Below, piece after piece: positions 1 to 6,039 of a stretch of 23,059 nucleotides of DNA. Origin of the DNA: an uncultured Anaerotruncus sp. Lineage in GTDB: Bacteria; Bacillota; Clostridia; Oscillospirales; Ruminococcaceae. Position 1 is the stretch's first letter. Each line of letters begins with the position of its first letter. The notes beneath the pieces are model-generated. The model did no database searches. It saw only the letters and a list, made by a program, of their open reading frames with translations, and was not told the DNA's origin. Location: contig CAJUJI010000017.1 in the NCBI GenBank assembly GCA_910586875.1, positions 1-23,059 of the forward strand. The letters are read 5' to 3'. Both the position numbers and the translations under genes were made by a program.

Positions 1-8
1 GAAACGGA

Positions 9-40
9 GCTGCTGACAGCTTCATTATACCGTCAGCAGC
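9..40 (-). terminator. Stem-loop downstream of the small gene at 69-245
   Basis: GCTGCTGAC at 9-17 pairs perfectly with GTCAGCAGC at 32-40 around a 14-nt loop. It begins 29 bp past the stop of the leftward gene at 69-245. The sequence after it in the leftward direction is only weakly T-rich, so termination is probable but not certain. Confidence 0.45.
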
Positions 41-68
41 CCCGCAAATCAATCTCTATCTGAAAAAA

Positions 69-245
69 TTACAGGGCGGGCTTCTGCTGGTATTTGCGGA
101 ACACCTCATAAAGCCGCTGCTCCAACTCCCGGCGTTTCGCCGCCTCCTGTTCCGGGGAGAGAATGGGCGTGAGATTTTCTAGAGGGATTTCCCGGCCTTG
201 GAAATTGACAATCTCGGTCTGTTTCTTGTAGCTGATATGCTCCAT
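69..245 (-). CDS. Small hypothetical protein of a conjugative element (58 aa)
   Basis: I do not recognise a named family. The start is the ATG at 245: AAGGAG lies 6 nt upstream, whereas an in-frame TTG at 251 is too close to it. The protein is hydrophilic with no membrane segment. Its N-terminal half includes the segment VNFQGREIPLENLTPILSPE, and its C-terminal half is a charged helix rich in Glu, Arg and Gln (residues about 34-53). It lies downstream of the initiator-like gene at 417-818 in the same direction, about 170 bp away, in a block of element genes. It may be an accessory protein of replication or transfer, but that rests on position only. Confidence 0.55.
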   Translation of the reverse strand: MEHISYKKQTEIVNFQGREIPLENLTPILSPEQEAAKRRELEQRLYEVFRKYQQKPAL

Positions 246-294
246 AGGCAACTCCTTGTTTTCAAATTTTCAAACGGGCCTGTGATGTAGCTGC

Positions 295-494
295 GGACAT
301 TTGTCCGGTGTTTGTCCGAAAAGTGGGCACTATTTACTCCCACTCGTTTGGTTCATTTATTTGTTTCTTATTGTTTGATTTGGGGGTATTTTTCTGCCTG
401 CGGAAAGTCTCATTTTTTAACTGTTCCGCAGGTCATTTTCTGCCTCCGTGAAGGACAATCCGTTGTCCGTCTGGGGTGGGACAATTCTTTGTCC
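295..494. repeat. GGACAA/TTGTCC inverted repeats, possible initiator sites
   Basis: GGACAA-N4-TTGTCC occurs perfectly at 453-468 and at 479-494, 26 bp centre to centre, both inside the 3' part of the initiator-like gene. A shorter relative, GGACA-TT-TGTCC, lies at 295-306, with another TTTGTCCG half-site just after it. In RepA_N plasmids the origin iterons lie within the rep coding sequence, so these are candidate binding sites. That function is inferred. Confidence 0.4.
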
Positions 495-818
495 TTCTGG
501 CAGCTTCACATAAATCAAATTGGGCAGGAACTGTCCCCGCCTCTTACGCTCAATCAGCCCCGCCGCCGACAACTCGGCTAAAGCGTTCTTGGCAGATGAA
601 AGGCTCCTGTTCAGTGCCGCCGCTATCTTCTCCACCGGGAAAACGATGTAGACCCGGCCCGCTTCGTCCGTCCAGCCGTTAAGCTGGGAGAGGTGCGCCC
701 TGTCCAGCAGGAGGGCGTAAGTCAAGGCTGCGGTATGGGATAACAGCATATCCATCAGGAATTGAGGGTAGGGAAAATAGGGTGGCAAATCGGTGTTTAC
801 CGCCATGTAGTCAGTCAT
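417..818 (-). CDS. RepA_N-type replication initiator-like protein (133 aa)
   Basis: The N-terminal ~110 residues resemble the DNA-binding domain of RepA_N-type initiators. YFPYPQFLMDMLLSHTAALT is followed by YALLLDRAHLSQLNGWTDE, then a winged-helix segment around VEKIAAALNRSLSSAKNALA and a wing ending in RRGQFLPNLIYVKLPE. Family members usually run longer with a second domain; this one stops after 133 residues, so it is either a short element-specific version or a truncated initiator. The ATG at 818 has AAGGAGG about 9 nt upstream. Two perfect GGACAA inverted repeats sit in its 3' end. In integrative elements such proteins may support rolling or theta replication of the excised circle, or act as DNA-binding regulators. 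Confidence 0.7.
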   Translation of the reverse strand: MTDYMAVNTDLPPYFPYPQFLMDMLLSHTAALTYALLLDRAHLSQLNGWTDEAGRVYIVFPVEKIAAALNRSLSSAKNALAELSAAGLIERKRRGQFLPNLIYVKLPEGQRIVPPQTDNGLSFTEAENDLRNS

Positions 819-940
819 GGTATCGGCCTCCTTGATGTAGGGCTATCCAAACCGCCGCTGTGGGCCATTAGAGGCCCGTTTTCGGGGGTGGGAAGGAAAT
901 GTATCAGGCCCCCGTTGAGGGCGGTCTTGAAAGCCTTGAT

Positions 941-1330
941 TTACAAGGGCTTTTTAAGCCCTAAAGCGTGACACTTCTGCCTTTGTCTGCGCTTGCGTTC
1001 GGTGGCTTTGGCTCGCTTCATATGCGCGGCACAGTCAAGACAGTATTTTGCCCGATTGGATTTTGGCAGATAGGAGCCGCCGCATAGGACGCATTTCTTC
1101 GTGTCGGCCCGATAGAGCAGGGCGGCGTACAGGCCAGCGTCCAGGGGAAGAACAGCGGCGCGGAACCATTTGCAAATCAGCGAGTAGGTGATGCTTTGAG
1201 GGCAGATACATTCCTCGCCGTTGTCCAGGAGCAGGCAGTTCCCGCAATCGTAGTTGCAGCACTCCCTTACCAGCCGCCGGGCGGTTCGGTACTGCTGGTA
1301 GGTCATGTGAGGGATTTCGGACGCTGCCAT
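941..1330 (-). CDS. Cysteine-rich VLP domain protein (129 aa)
   Basis: The protein has about a dozen cysteines in two clusters, ECCNYDCGNCLLL...ECICPQ near residues 23-46 and CVLCGG...YCLDCA near 80-100, which look like zinc-binding knuckles. Between them is WFRAAVLPLD, the signature that names the cysteine-rich VLP family (PF14194). The C-terminus is strongly basic (KRAKATERKRRQRQK), fitting nucleic-acid binding. I chose the ATG at 1330 because GGGGGAG lies 8 nt upstream; an in-frame GTG at 1339 overlaps that site. The family is common in Firmicutes conjugative elements beside mobilization genes, and here it lies directly downstream of the oriT-like sequence. Its biochemical role is unknown; a relaxosome accessory role is my inference. 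Confidence 0.8.
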   Translation of the reverse strand: MAASEIPHMTYQQYRTARRLVRECCNYDCGNCLLLDNGEECICPQSITYSLICKWFRAAVLPLDAGLYAALLYRADTKKCVLCGGSYLPKSNRAKYCLDCAAHMKRAKATERKRRQRQKCHALGLKKPL

Positions 1331-1422
1331 TTCACACACTCCCCCGGCAAAATCCCAAAAACGTCAGATTTGCGTTTTTAGCGTGAGTGCCAATCTGGCG
1401 TTGACGATACCTGACCCGCAGA

Positions 1423-1561
1423 AAAGGAACAGACGCGAAGCGGGTGTTCCTTTCCTGTGGGTGTGCAAGGGGTTTGGGGAGTGCAGCTCCCCATCGCGTC
1501 CGAAGGACGCAACGCCCCCGGCAAGGCGCACGACACCGGAACGGTGTATAAGTGCGCTGTT
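1423..1561. other. Probable origin of transfer (oriT) with four stem-loops
   Basis: Four perfect inverted repeats follow each other: AAAGGAACA/TGTTCCTTT (1423-1431/1445-1453), GGGGAG/CTCCCC (1476-1481/1487-1492), GCGTCC-GAA-GGACGC (1496-1510) and ACACCG-GAA-CGGTGT (1533-1547). The last is followed at once by ATAAGTGCGCTGTT (1548-1561). An inverted repeat followed by TAAGTGCGC is the arrangement of nic regions cut by MOBQ/MOBP-type relaxases (RSF1010, pC221). By analogy the nick lies at the end of TAAGTGCGC. No relaxase gene is in the window. The 1340-1717 stretch holds this site and the stem-loop at 1623-1656, and I see no convincing gene in it. Confidence 0.65.
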
Positions 1562-1622
1562 GGAAACAGACAGGATTTCCGGCACGAAAAATCATGTTGT
1601 TCACTGTGACCTCCTTGACATA

Positions 1623-1656
1623 GGAGGGACAAGCCGCCGGAGCAGCTTGTCCCTCC
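1623..1656 (-). terminator. 12-bp stem-loop downstream of the sigma factor gene
   Basis: GGAGGGACAAGC (1623-1634) pairs perfectly with GCTTGTCCCTCC (1645-1656) around 10 nt. It is 61 bp past the stop of the leftward sigma factor gene. There is no U-run in either direction, so it may be an RNA stabilizer or part of the oriT region rather than an intrinsic terminator. Confidence 0.4.
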
Positions 1657-1717
1657 CGGTGATAGGGCGATTGCCCTTCACCTTGTAGCCATCATGCCGG
1701 GGTGATCGTTGGGTAGG

Positions 1718-2116
1718 TCAACGGAAAAACTTGAAAAACTTTTTCCGAACACCCTTGATGCTTTCATGGACTGCGGCCTTGGAGCAGCCGCACCGCCGTC
1801 CAATTTCCGCATAGCTGTAATCATACAGCGCATAGAGCAGAAACCGCTCCCGCTGGGTGGGAGTACAGAGGGCCAACACCGCCAGAATTTCGTCCAGCGT
1901 TTCCTGCTGGCAGACCAGTTCCTCCGGGGTGGCACAGTAAGGCAAAATGCCCTGGGCGGCGATTATGTACTCGTCACATTCGCGTCCGTCCCAATGCCGC
2001 CGCTGTTCCCGGTCCAGGCTCCGTTCGGTGCGCTTGGCCAGTTCCCAAAACTCGTCAAGGGTGGCGGCATCCTCATAGGTCATTTTGCGGCTGTATCTCT
2101 TGATGGTGATCTTCAT
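1718..2116 (-). CDS. Sigma-70-like factor of a conjugative element (132 aa)
   Basis: The C-terminal half has a sigma region 4 helix-turn-helix: LALCTPTQRERFLLYALYDY followed by SYAEIGRRCGCSKAAVHESI (about residues 80-122), ending in a basic tail. The N-terminal half, with LDREQRRHWDGRECDEYI, is typical of the short sigma factor-like regulators of Tn916-like and related clostridial elements. The ATG at 2116 is chosen because AGGAGG ends about 8 nt upstream and family similarity begins there; the longer open frame to 2233 runs through hairpins. A 13-bp stem overlaps its ribosome binding site, and a complex leader lies further upstream, so expression is probably RNA-controlled. It may direct transcription of transfer or excision genes; the target promoters are not visible. 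Confidence 0.8.
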   Translation of the reverse strand: MKITIKRYSRKMTYEDAATLDEFWELAKRTERSLDREQRRHWDGRECDEYIIAAQGILPYCATPEELVCQQETLDEILAVLALCTPTQRERFLLYALYDYSYAEIGRRCGCSKAAVHESIKGVRKKFFKFFR

Positions 2117-2164
2117 CGTGTTATCCTCCTGTTCAGATTTGGGGAAATGCGAAATCTGAACAGG
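2117..2164 (-). promoter_or_regulatory. 13-bp hairpin overlapping the sigma factor ribosome binding site
   Basis: CCTGTTCAGATTT (2128-2140) and AAATCTGAACAGG (2152-2164) pair perfectly around an 11-nt loop. In the leftward transcript the downstream arm ends in AGG, which is also the first half of AGGAGG, the ribosome binding site for the ATG at 2116. Folding should therefore hide part of the site. What would open it is unknown. Confidence 0.6.
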
Positions 2165-2220
2165 AAGGGCGGACCGCGACACCGGGGCCGGATGGGACAG
2201 CCCTCCGAAAAAGCAAAAAT

Positions 2221-2247
2221 GCCCGAACAGCACAAGGCTGTTCGGGC
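2221..2247 (-). terminator. Intrinsic terminator within the sigma factor leader
   Basis: GCCCGAACAG (2221-2230) and CTGTTCGGGC (2238-2247) form a perfect 10-bp stem with a 7-nt loop. Read leftward, the stem is followed by ATTTTTGCTTTTT, a good U-rich tract. It lies between the leader peptide (2322-2363) and the sigma factor gene, so read-through would be needed to express the latter from upstream. Confidence 0.75.
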
Positions 2248-2304
2248 GTTGGGGTTGGCGATATGGGCAGACAAAAAACGACTATTTTCGCAAGCTTGGG
2301 TAGG

Positions 2305-2386
2305 GGATGCCGCTGTGAGGATTAGGCTTTTTTTGATATGTACCTATCTGTTTGCAATCGCATGGCGGCATCCTCCTGTTGCCGCC
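2305..2386 (-). promoter_or_regulatory. Mutually exclusive leader hairpins (attenuator-like)
   Basis: The segment at 2364-2373 can pair with two partners. GGCGGCA (2364-2370) matches TGCCGCC (2380-2386), leaving the leader ribosome binding site in the loop. GCGGCATCC (2365-2373) matches GGATGCCGC (2305-2313), downstream of the leader stop codon, which would cover the site. With a short leader frame between and an intrinsic terminator following, this is the layout of a translation-dependent attenuator. The signal and the originally controlled gene are unknown. Confidence 0.55.
2322..2363 (-). CDS. Putative 13-codon leader peptide
   Basis: A short frame, MRLQTDRYISKKA followed by TAA, starts with ATG at 2363 and has a full AGGAGG (2372-2377) 8 nt upstream. 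It is embedded in alternative hairpins and followed by an intrinsic terminator at 2221-2247, so it probably acts through ribosome position rather than through its product. I do not recognise the peptide. Leaders of this size precede resistance genes such as tet(M) in related elements; here the next gene is the sigma-like factor, so the leader may control that gene or be left from a lost cargo gene. Confidence 0.5.
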   Translation of the reverse strand: MRLQTDRYISKKA

Positions 2387-2397
2387 AAAGCGCAAAA

Positions 2398-2431
2398 GAG
2401 CGGCGGCTCTGATTTCTCAAAGCCGCCGCTC
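2398..2431 (-). terminator. Intrinsic terminator after the flavoprotein operon
   Basis: GAGCGGCGGCT (2398-2408) and AGCCGCCGCTC (2421-2431) form a perfect 11-bp stem with a 12-nt loop. Read leftward it is followed by TTTTGCGCTTT. It lies 74 bp after the stop of the gene at 2505. A TATAAT (2440-2445) just upstream might start a short RNA that meets this hairpin first, but I see no good -35 box. Confidence 0.6.
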
Positions 2432-2456
2432 CGGGCGTGATTATACTCCTGCTTGT

Positions 2457-2484
2457 ACGACGGCTTTTTTTCTTTTGCCGTCGT
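2457..2484. repeat. 8-bp stem-loop after the flavoprotein operon
   Basis: ACGACGGC (2457-2464) pairs with GCCGTCGT (2477-2484). The T-rich tract forms the loop rather than the tail, so this is not a standard terminator. It may block 3' exonucleases or work with the hairpin at 2398-2431. Confidence 0.4.
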
Positions 2485-2504
2485 GCGGCAGATTCAGAGT
2501 TTAT

Positions 2505-3056
2505 TTAATTTATGGATTTGCCTAATTCATAAGCGGCAGATACTTCGGGTTTTCCCTCAATATCTCCTATGTCTCCGTTTCCTCCGGCAAGAACATGGCC
2601 GAGATTATCCCACTTCAAATGCTCCATCAAGTGATTATAGTAAAGAAGAACATCATCAAAGCCGCAGCCCTCCGCAGCCATCAGCAGAGCAGAAGCCCTG
2701 CTATGTCCCCGCAGAAGATTGCCGTCCCCCTCTTCCAAAGCAAACAGGCGGTCAATAGCAGTTCTGATTTGACCGCTCATGTTCCAGTAATAGAGCGGAC
2801 TTGCCAGCACGATCACATCGCACTCCCGCACCGCCGGATAAATTTTGTCCATGTCATCCCGCTGAACACAGGGACACTCTCTGCTGCTATGTCCGCCAAA
2901 GCAGCCTTTGCAGCCGTGGATGCTCATGCCATCCAGGAAAAATTCTGTTACAGTATGGCCGACGCTCTCCGCGCCATTGGTAAACGCTTTAACCAGTGCG
3001 GAGGTGTTTCCGTTTCTGCGGGGACTGCCATTGAGAATGACAATTTTCTTGGGCAT
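2505..3056 (-). CDS. Flavodoxin-family NAD(P)H-dependent oxidoreductase (183 aa)
   Basis: A flavodoxin-like FMN-binding fold. KIVILNGSPRRNGNTSALVK at the N-terminus is the FMN phosphate loop, and ASPLYYWNMSGQIRTAIDRL near residues 85-104 is the second flavin contact of the NADPH-dependent FMN reductase and iron-sulfur flavoprotein group. Cysteines at GCKGC and ECPC (about residues 48-63) take the place where iron-sulfur flavoproteins carry their cluster, but the spacing CX2CX8CXC is not the usual compact motif, so cluster binding is doubtful. AAGGAGG precedes the ATG at 3056. It is the second gene of a leftward pair, 14 bp after its neighbour. Likely role: reduction of quinones, nitro compounds or other electrophiles; the substrate cannot be told. 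Confidence 0.85.
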   Translation of the reverse strand: MPKKIVILNGSPRRNGNTSALVKAFTNGAESVGHTVTEFFLDGMSIHGCKGCFGGHSSRECPCVQRDDMDKIYPAVRECDVIVLASPLYYWNMSGQIRTAIDRLFALEEGDGNLLRGHSRASALLMAAEGCGFDDVLLYYNHLMEHLKWDNLGHVLAGGNGDIGDIEGKPEVSAAYELGKSIN

Positions 3057-3070
3057 GGTGGTTTTCCTCC

Positions 3071-3616
3071 TTAAAACTTCTCTGCCAGAGCCGCCGCCTG
3101 TTTACAGCCGTCTGTCTTAGCAATATCACCGACATTCAGCACGCCCGGAACCAGAACCTCGCCCACCATCTTCCACTTCATCAGTGCGGCAGAGCGTTCT
3201 ATGGGGACGCGCACACCGTCAAAGACGGACATATCATCTTCTTCACAGCAGGCAATCACAGCACACTCCTTGCCCGCAATATCCTTGCCGCCCACCACAA
3301 AAGAGAACAGGCGGTCAATGACGCCCTTAATCTGTGCGGGAATGGAATACCAGTAGACGGGCATGGAGAAAACCACTGCGTCGGCCTCCAGAATAGCGGG
3401 GGCAATCGTGTTGAAGTCGTCGTCAAAGGAGCAGGCTTTTCCAGTCTTAAAGCAGGTTTCGCAAGCCCGACAGCCGCCCACATTTTTCAGTGCGGCATCA
3501 AAGCGGGTAACAGTATGGCCTTTCGCCTCTACCGCCTGGATGAACGCCTCTGTCATGGTAAAGCTATTGCCCTTCTTTCGAGGACTGCCAGTAATAACAA
3601 CAATTTTTTTGCTCAT
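3071..3616 (-). CDS. Iron-sulfur flavoprotein-like reductase (181 aa)
   Basis: The N-terminus has the FMN loop KIVVITGSPRKKGNSFTMTE, and SMPVYWYSIPAQIKGVIDRL (about residues 84-103) forms the second flavin contact. Between them is GGCRACETCFKTGKACSFDD, a CX2CX2CX6C pattern that fits the compact cluster-binding motif CX2CX2CX4-7C of archaeal and clostridial iron-sulfur flavoproteins. This suggests FMN plus a [4Fe-4S] cluster, usually as a homodimer or higher oligomer. The ATG at 3616 has AGGAGG about 8 nt upstream; the longer frame to 3679 runs back into the promoter. It is the first gene of the operon and is divergent from the HxlR regulator at 3742, which probably controls it. Electron donor and acceptor are unknown. 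Confidence 0.85.
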   Translation of the reverse strand: MSKKIVVITGSPRKKGNSFTMTEAFIQAVEAKGHTVTRFDAALKNVGGCRACETCFKTGKACSFDDDFNTIAPAILEADAVVFSMPVYWYSIPAQIKGVIDRLFSFVVGGKDIAGKECAVIACCEEDDMSVFDGVRVPIERSAALMKWKMVGEVLVPGVLNVGDIAKTDGCKQAAALAEKF

Positions 3617-3669
3617 GCAAAATACCTCCTGATTTTGTGGGCTTGACTTCACCCACATCTGATAGTATG

Positions 3670-3722
3670 ATTGTAGCAAGAATTAAACTAAAATCAAGTA
3701 CGCACATATAAGTGCGATACTT
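3670..3722 (-). promoter_or_regulatory. Flavoprotein operon promoter with HxlR-type palindrome
   Basis: Leftward, TTGATT (3692-3697) and TACAAT (3670-3675) are separated by 16 bp. The imperfect palindrome AAGTA-CGCAC-ATATAA-GTGCG-A-TACTT (3696-3722) overlaps the -35 box and lies just ahead of the divergent regulator gene. It is the obvious operator for the HxlR protein encoded at 3742. Confidence 0.7.
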
Positions 3723-3741
3723 ACCTGGAGGAAAGCGTACT

Positions 3742-4074
3742 ATGGGCGAACGCTGCATTTCAAAAGAGTGCCTTAACGATACGGGTTTCAGTTATACCTT
3801 GTCTTTAATCAATGGTAAATACAAAATGACAATACTCTATACTTTGATGGAATTCAAAGTTGTGCGCTTCAACGAAATGAAAAAATACATTGGGGAAATT
3901 TCCTATAAGACGCTGAGTTCCACACTAAAAGAATTAGAAGCTGATAAACTGGTACACAGGGAGGAATATCCTCAAATTCCGCCTAAAGTCGAATACAGTT
4001 TAACGGAGAGGGGAAAATCCTTGATGCCTATTTTGGATGGAATGTGCGAATGGGGAGAACATAATCGAATTTGA
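3742..4074 (+). CDS. HxlR-family winged-helix transcriptional regulator (110 aa)
   Basis: The HxlR winged helix is clear: TLSLINGKYKMTILYTLMEF, then RFNEMKKYIGEISYKTLSST with LKELEADKLVHREEYPQIPP as recognition helix and wing, then VEYSLTERGKSLMPILDGMC. Proteins of this family bind DNA as dimers and often sense electrophiles or oxidants through an N-terminal cysteine (YodB, HypR, QorR); here Cys5 and Cys10 are available. I chose the ATG at 3742 because TGGAGGA lies about 9 nt upstream; the frame extends to 3712 but would start inside the operator. It is transcribed away from two flavoprotein reductases, the usual layout for HxlR repressors of azoreductase or nitroreductase genes. A strong terminator follows. 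Confidence 0.9.
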   Translation: MGERCISKECLNDTGFSYTLSLINGKYKMTILYTLMEFKVVRFNEMKKYIGEISYKTLSSTLKELEADKLVHREEYPQIPPKVEYSLTERGKSLMPILDGMCEWGEHNRI

Positions 4075-4093
4075 CTGGCAGGATATAATTCAA

Positions 4094-4132
4094 AAAATGC
4101 AGCGGAGATTGTCATAGTCTCCGCTGCATTTT
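4094..4132 (+). terminator. Strong intrinsic terminator after the HxlR gene
   Basis: A perfect 15-bp inverted repeat, from AAAATGCAGCGGAGA at 4094 to TCTCCGCTGCATTTT ending at 4132, has a 9-nt loop and starts 20 bp after the HxlR stop. A-rich and T-rich flanks make it usable from either side. Confidence 0.85.
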
Positions 4133-4147
4133 CGATGTTCAAAATCT

Positions 4148-5536
4148 ATGTGTCCGGTGAATAAAGCGTGGTATTGTCAGCAGCTCCGCTTAAATTATTG
4201 TGGTCTTGTCCATATCAGTGACGTCATTTTCCCCTCCCTCGGATGCCGGTTCGTGTCGGTTCTGGACTGCCTGGACAGCGAGGGGGACAACACCGATATG
4301 CTGCACTTCCGCAGTCTGATGAATGACTACCATCTCAAGGACCTGTCCAGCAAGGTCAAGTCGGTGCTTCATGCAAAGAAGAAAAGTGGCCAGTATCTTG
4401 CTGCCTACGCTCCCTACGGATACCGCAAGAGCGAGGAGGACAGACACAAACTGGTCATTGACGGGGAATCCGCCGCTGTTGTGCGGCAGATATTCCAGAT
4501 GCGTCAGTCCGGCATGGCCTATGGGAAAATCGCTGCCGCCCTGAATGAGAAAGGGATTCTCCCTCCCCGCTGGTACTGGGCGGTCCATTACGGAAATGGC
4601 AGCTGCAAGTATTCCCGGCTGTGGGCTTACGCAACCGTCCGAAGCCTTCTGAACGATGATATTTATGTCGGTACGCTCACACAGAACTGCACCGGTTCCC
4701 GTTCCTATAAAGACAAGACCATGATAAGGAAACCGGAATCGGAATGGATTTCCCATGAGGGTGCGCACGAGGCAATTATCGGGCCGGAGCTGTGGGAGGC
4801 TGTCCAGAAAATCAATCAGGCGGCGAAACAGATTTCCGCTAACAATACGCCGCCCCAAGCATCTCTGTTTACCGGAAAGCTGGTTTGTGCGGACTGCGGG
4901 CATCCTCTGGTTGCCGCCCGCGAAACACAGCGCTGGAAAAACGGAACTGTCAAGCACTATACTTCTTATTTTTGCTCCCGGTTTGCCACTACCGGACACA
5001 GCATCTGCTCCTGGCACCGGATTTTTGAGATCAGCTTGAAAAACTTGGTGCTGAGTGAAATCCGGGCGCATGGCAAAGCGGTTGCAGCCGATGAAGCCGC
5101 TGTACTGGATAAGCTGAAACAGCACATCCAATCCGCAAGCGCCGCGCAACAAGAGGACTGCCGACAGGAAATCAGCCGTTTGCGGCGGCGTTTGGAGGAG
5201 TTGGAACAGATCACCGCAAAACTTTATGAAGATAAGGTAAGCGGGGCAATCAGCGGCGATTCCTTCTCGGTTCTGATTCAAAAGAACGAGCAGGAACGCA
5301 TCCAGAAATCGGAACGCCTGGACAGCCTGTTAGCCGGGGAACGGAAAGCCCAGCAGGACATCGCCAATATCCACCAGTGGGCCGGAACCATCCGGCAGTA
5401 TCTGGACTTGCAGGAACTGAACAGGGAAATCATTGAGGAACTGATTGACCGCATTGAAGTTGGAGAACGAACCGTCATAGACGGTCAAAGACACCAGGAC
5501 ATTAAAATTTACTACCGCTTTGTTGGGCTGGTGTGA
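4148..5536 (+). pseudogene. Large serine recombinase lacking its catalytic N-terminus
   Basis: Similarity to large serine recombinases of the TnpX/Tn4451 type starts only near residue 25, at VIFPSLGCRFVSVLD, the last strand of the resolvase domain. It continues through LKDLSSKVKSVLHAKKKSGQ and the Recombinase domain (AAVVRQIFQMRQSGMAYGKI, then a PPRWYWAV segment). A zinc ribbon follows (CADCGHPL about residue 245, with later cysteines), then a coiled-coil segment (about 330-400) and IEVGERTVIDGQRHQDIKIY at the end. The first ~90 residues, including the catalytic serine and the Arg-rich active site, are absent. The first ~20 codons present are unrelated, and no ribosome binding site precedes the ATG at 4148. 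It cannot catalyse recombination as it stands; it may have been cut by insertion of the regulator cassette to its left. Confidence 0.85.
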
Positions 5537-5877
5537 TCGGGCAAAAAAAGCGCCTGACCGCATCAGCAGCCAGACGGAAACATTCTGTAACAGCAGCGAT
5601 ATTTGATTGTTGCACACTGATTTGTCGAATTGGAGAGAAATTAGCAGTTTACCCCTCCCAAATGCCTCGTGTTCTGGAAAGTTTGTGGAAACGCTGCAAA
5701 CGATGATTCATCAGTTCCACGTTTAAAGCTAAATAAAAACGACAAAAAGCCCTTAGCCGTGTTACCCACAGCTAAGGGCTTTCTAATATGGATTTATTTC
5801 GTCATACAAGACCAACTCTAAATCATTCTGTAACCCTAAAACCACTGGATTACAAGAATAATGGCTCTTATATGACT
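5537..5877. other. Intergenic stretch at the right end of the left element
   Basis: No open frame here has a credible start or composition. It holds the remnant end of the recombinase unit and one strong hairpin (5746-5782, listed separately), and leads into the arm-type repeats at 5878. I see nothing else in it. Confidence 0.5.
5746..5782. terminator. Bidirectional-looking intrinsic terminator
   Basis: AAAGCCCTTAGC (5746-5757) and GCTAAGGGCTTT (5771-5782) form a perfect 12-bp stem with a 13-nt loop, A-rich before and T-rich after. It lies 209 bp after the recombinase stop and about 100 bp before the arm repeats, insulating the element end. Confidence 0.7.
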
Positions 5878-5895
5878 GTTATCAAATTGTTATCA
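5878..5895. repeat. Paired arm-type repeat, right end of the left element
   Basis: GTTATCA-AATT-GTTATCA is two 7-mers 4 bp apart. The same 7-4-7 layout with GTTGCCA occurs at 6068-6085 and 22613-22630. Here the first base lies 90 bp from the end of the att core; at the guaA end the distance is 89 bp. Probable arm-type binding site of a tyrosine integrase. Confidence 0.6.
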
Positions 5896-5956
5896 AAAGA
5901 CCTCTTGAAACGCCGCAAACCCACATAAACACTGGGCTTTTTCGACCTCTCAATTT

Positions 5957-5967
5957 ATTCCCACTCG
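5957..5967. other. Attachment core, left end of the right element
   Basis: ATTCCCACTCG is identical to the sequence over the last codons and stop of guaA at 22691-22701. With the flanking TT it reads, on the minus strand, as the codons for the guaA ending E-W-E followed by TAA. That is the duplicated target expected at the distal end of an insertion into the guaA 3' end. Confidence 0.75.
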
Positions 5968-6039
5968 CTCCTGTCAGAAGTTTTCTAAACAGATTTGCTT
6001 ATGGGATTTAGCTCAGAGTATTGGTATTCTTTTCATTAT

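Larger units (their letters stand above)
1..5956. mobile_element. Fragment of an older conjugative or mobilizable element
   Basis: The genes are typical of Firmicutes conjugative transposons: RepA_N-type initiator-like protein, cysteine-rich VLP protein, sigma-70-like factor and a large serine recombinase, plus an oriT-like sequence. The left end is outside the window, and no relaxase, coupling protein or secretion gene is visible. The right end (5878-5967) has paired arm repeats and an att core laid out as at the guaA end of the neighbouring element, which suggests integration at the same target. The serine recombinase is truncated, so the block may itself be a mosaic. Boundaries are inferred. 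Confidence 0.6.

Noticed and set aside
336..346. ACTCCCACTCG, one base from the att core.
   Set aside because: No paired arm repeats are found at the expected distance on either side, and it sits just downstream of the initiator-like gene. It is probably chance.
1332..1604. A leftward open frame with a good AAGGAG before GTG 1604, running over the oriT-like region.
   Set aside because: The product is rich in Arg, Pro and Cys with no domain, and the DNA is explained by four structural stem-loops. The ribosome binding site is real-looking, so a short leader cannot be excluded.
1709..2440. A 243-codon plus-strand frame over the sigma factor gene and leader.
   Set aside because: It is antisense to a recognisable sigma-like gene and crosses terminators and hairpins. 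There is no start signal.
5..4188. A 14-bp inverted match: CGGAGCTGCTGACA at 5-18 and its complement at 4175-4188, possibly element ends.
   Set aside because: One match of this length is expected about once by chance in a window this size, and the left copy is already explained by a stem-loop. There is no matching target duplication.
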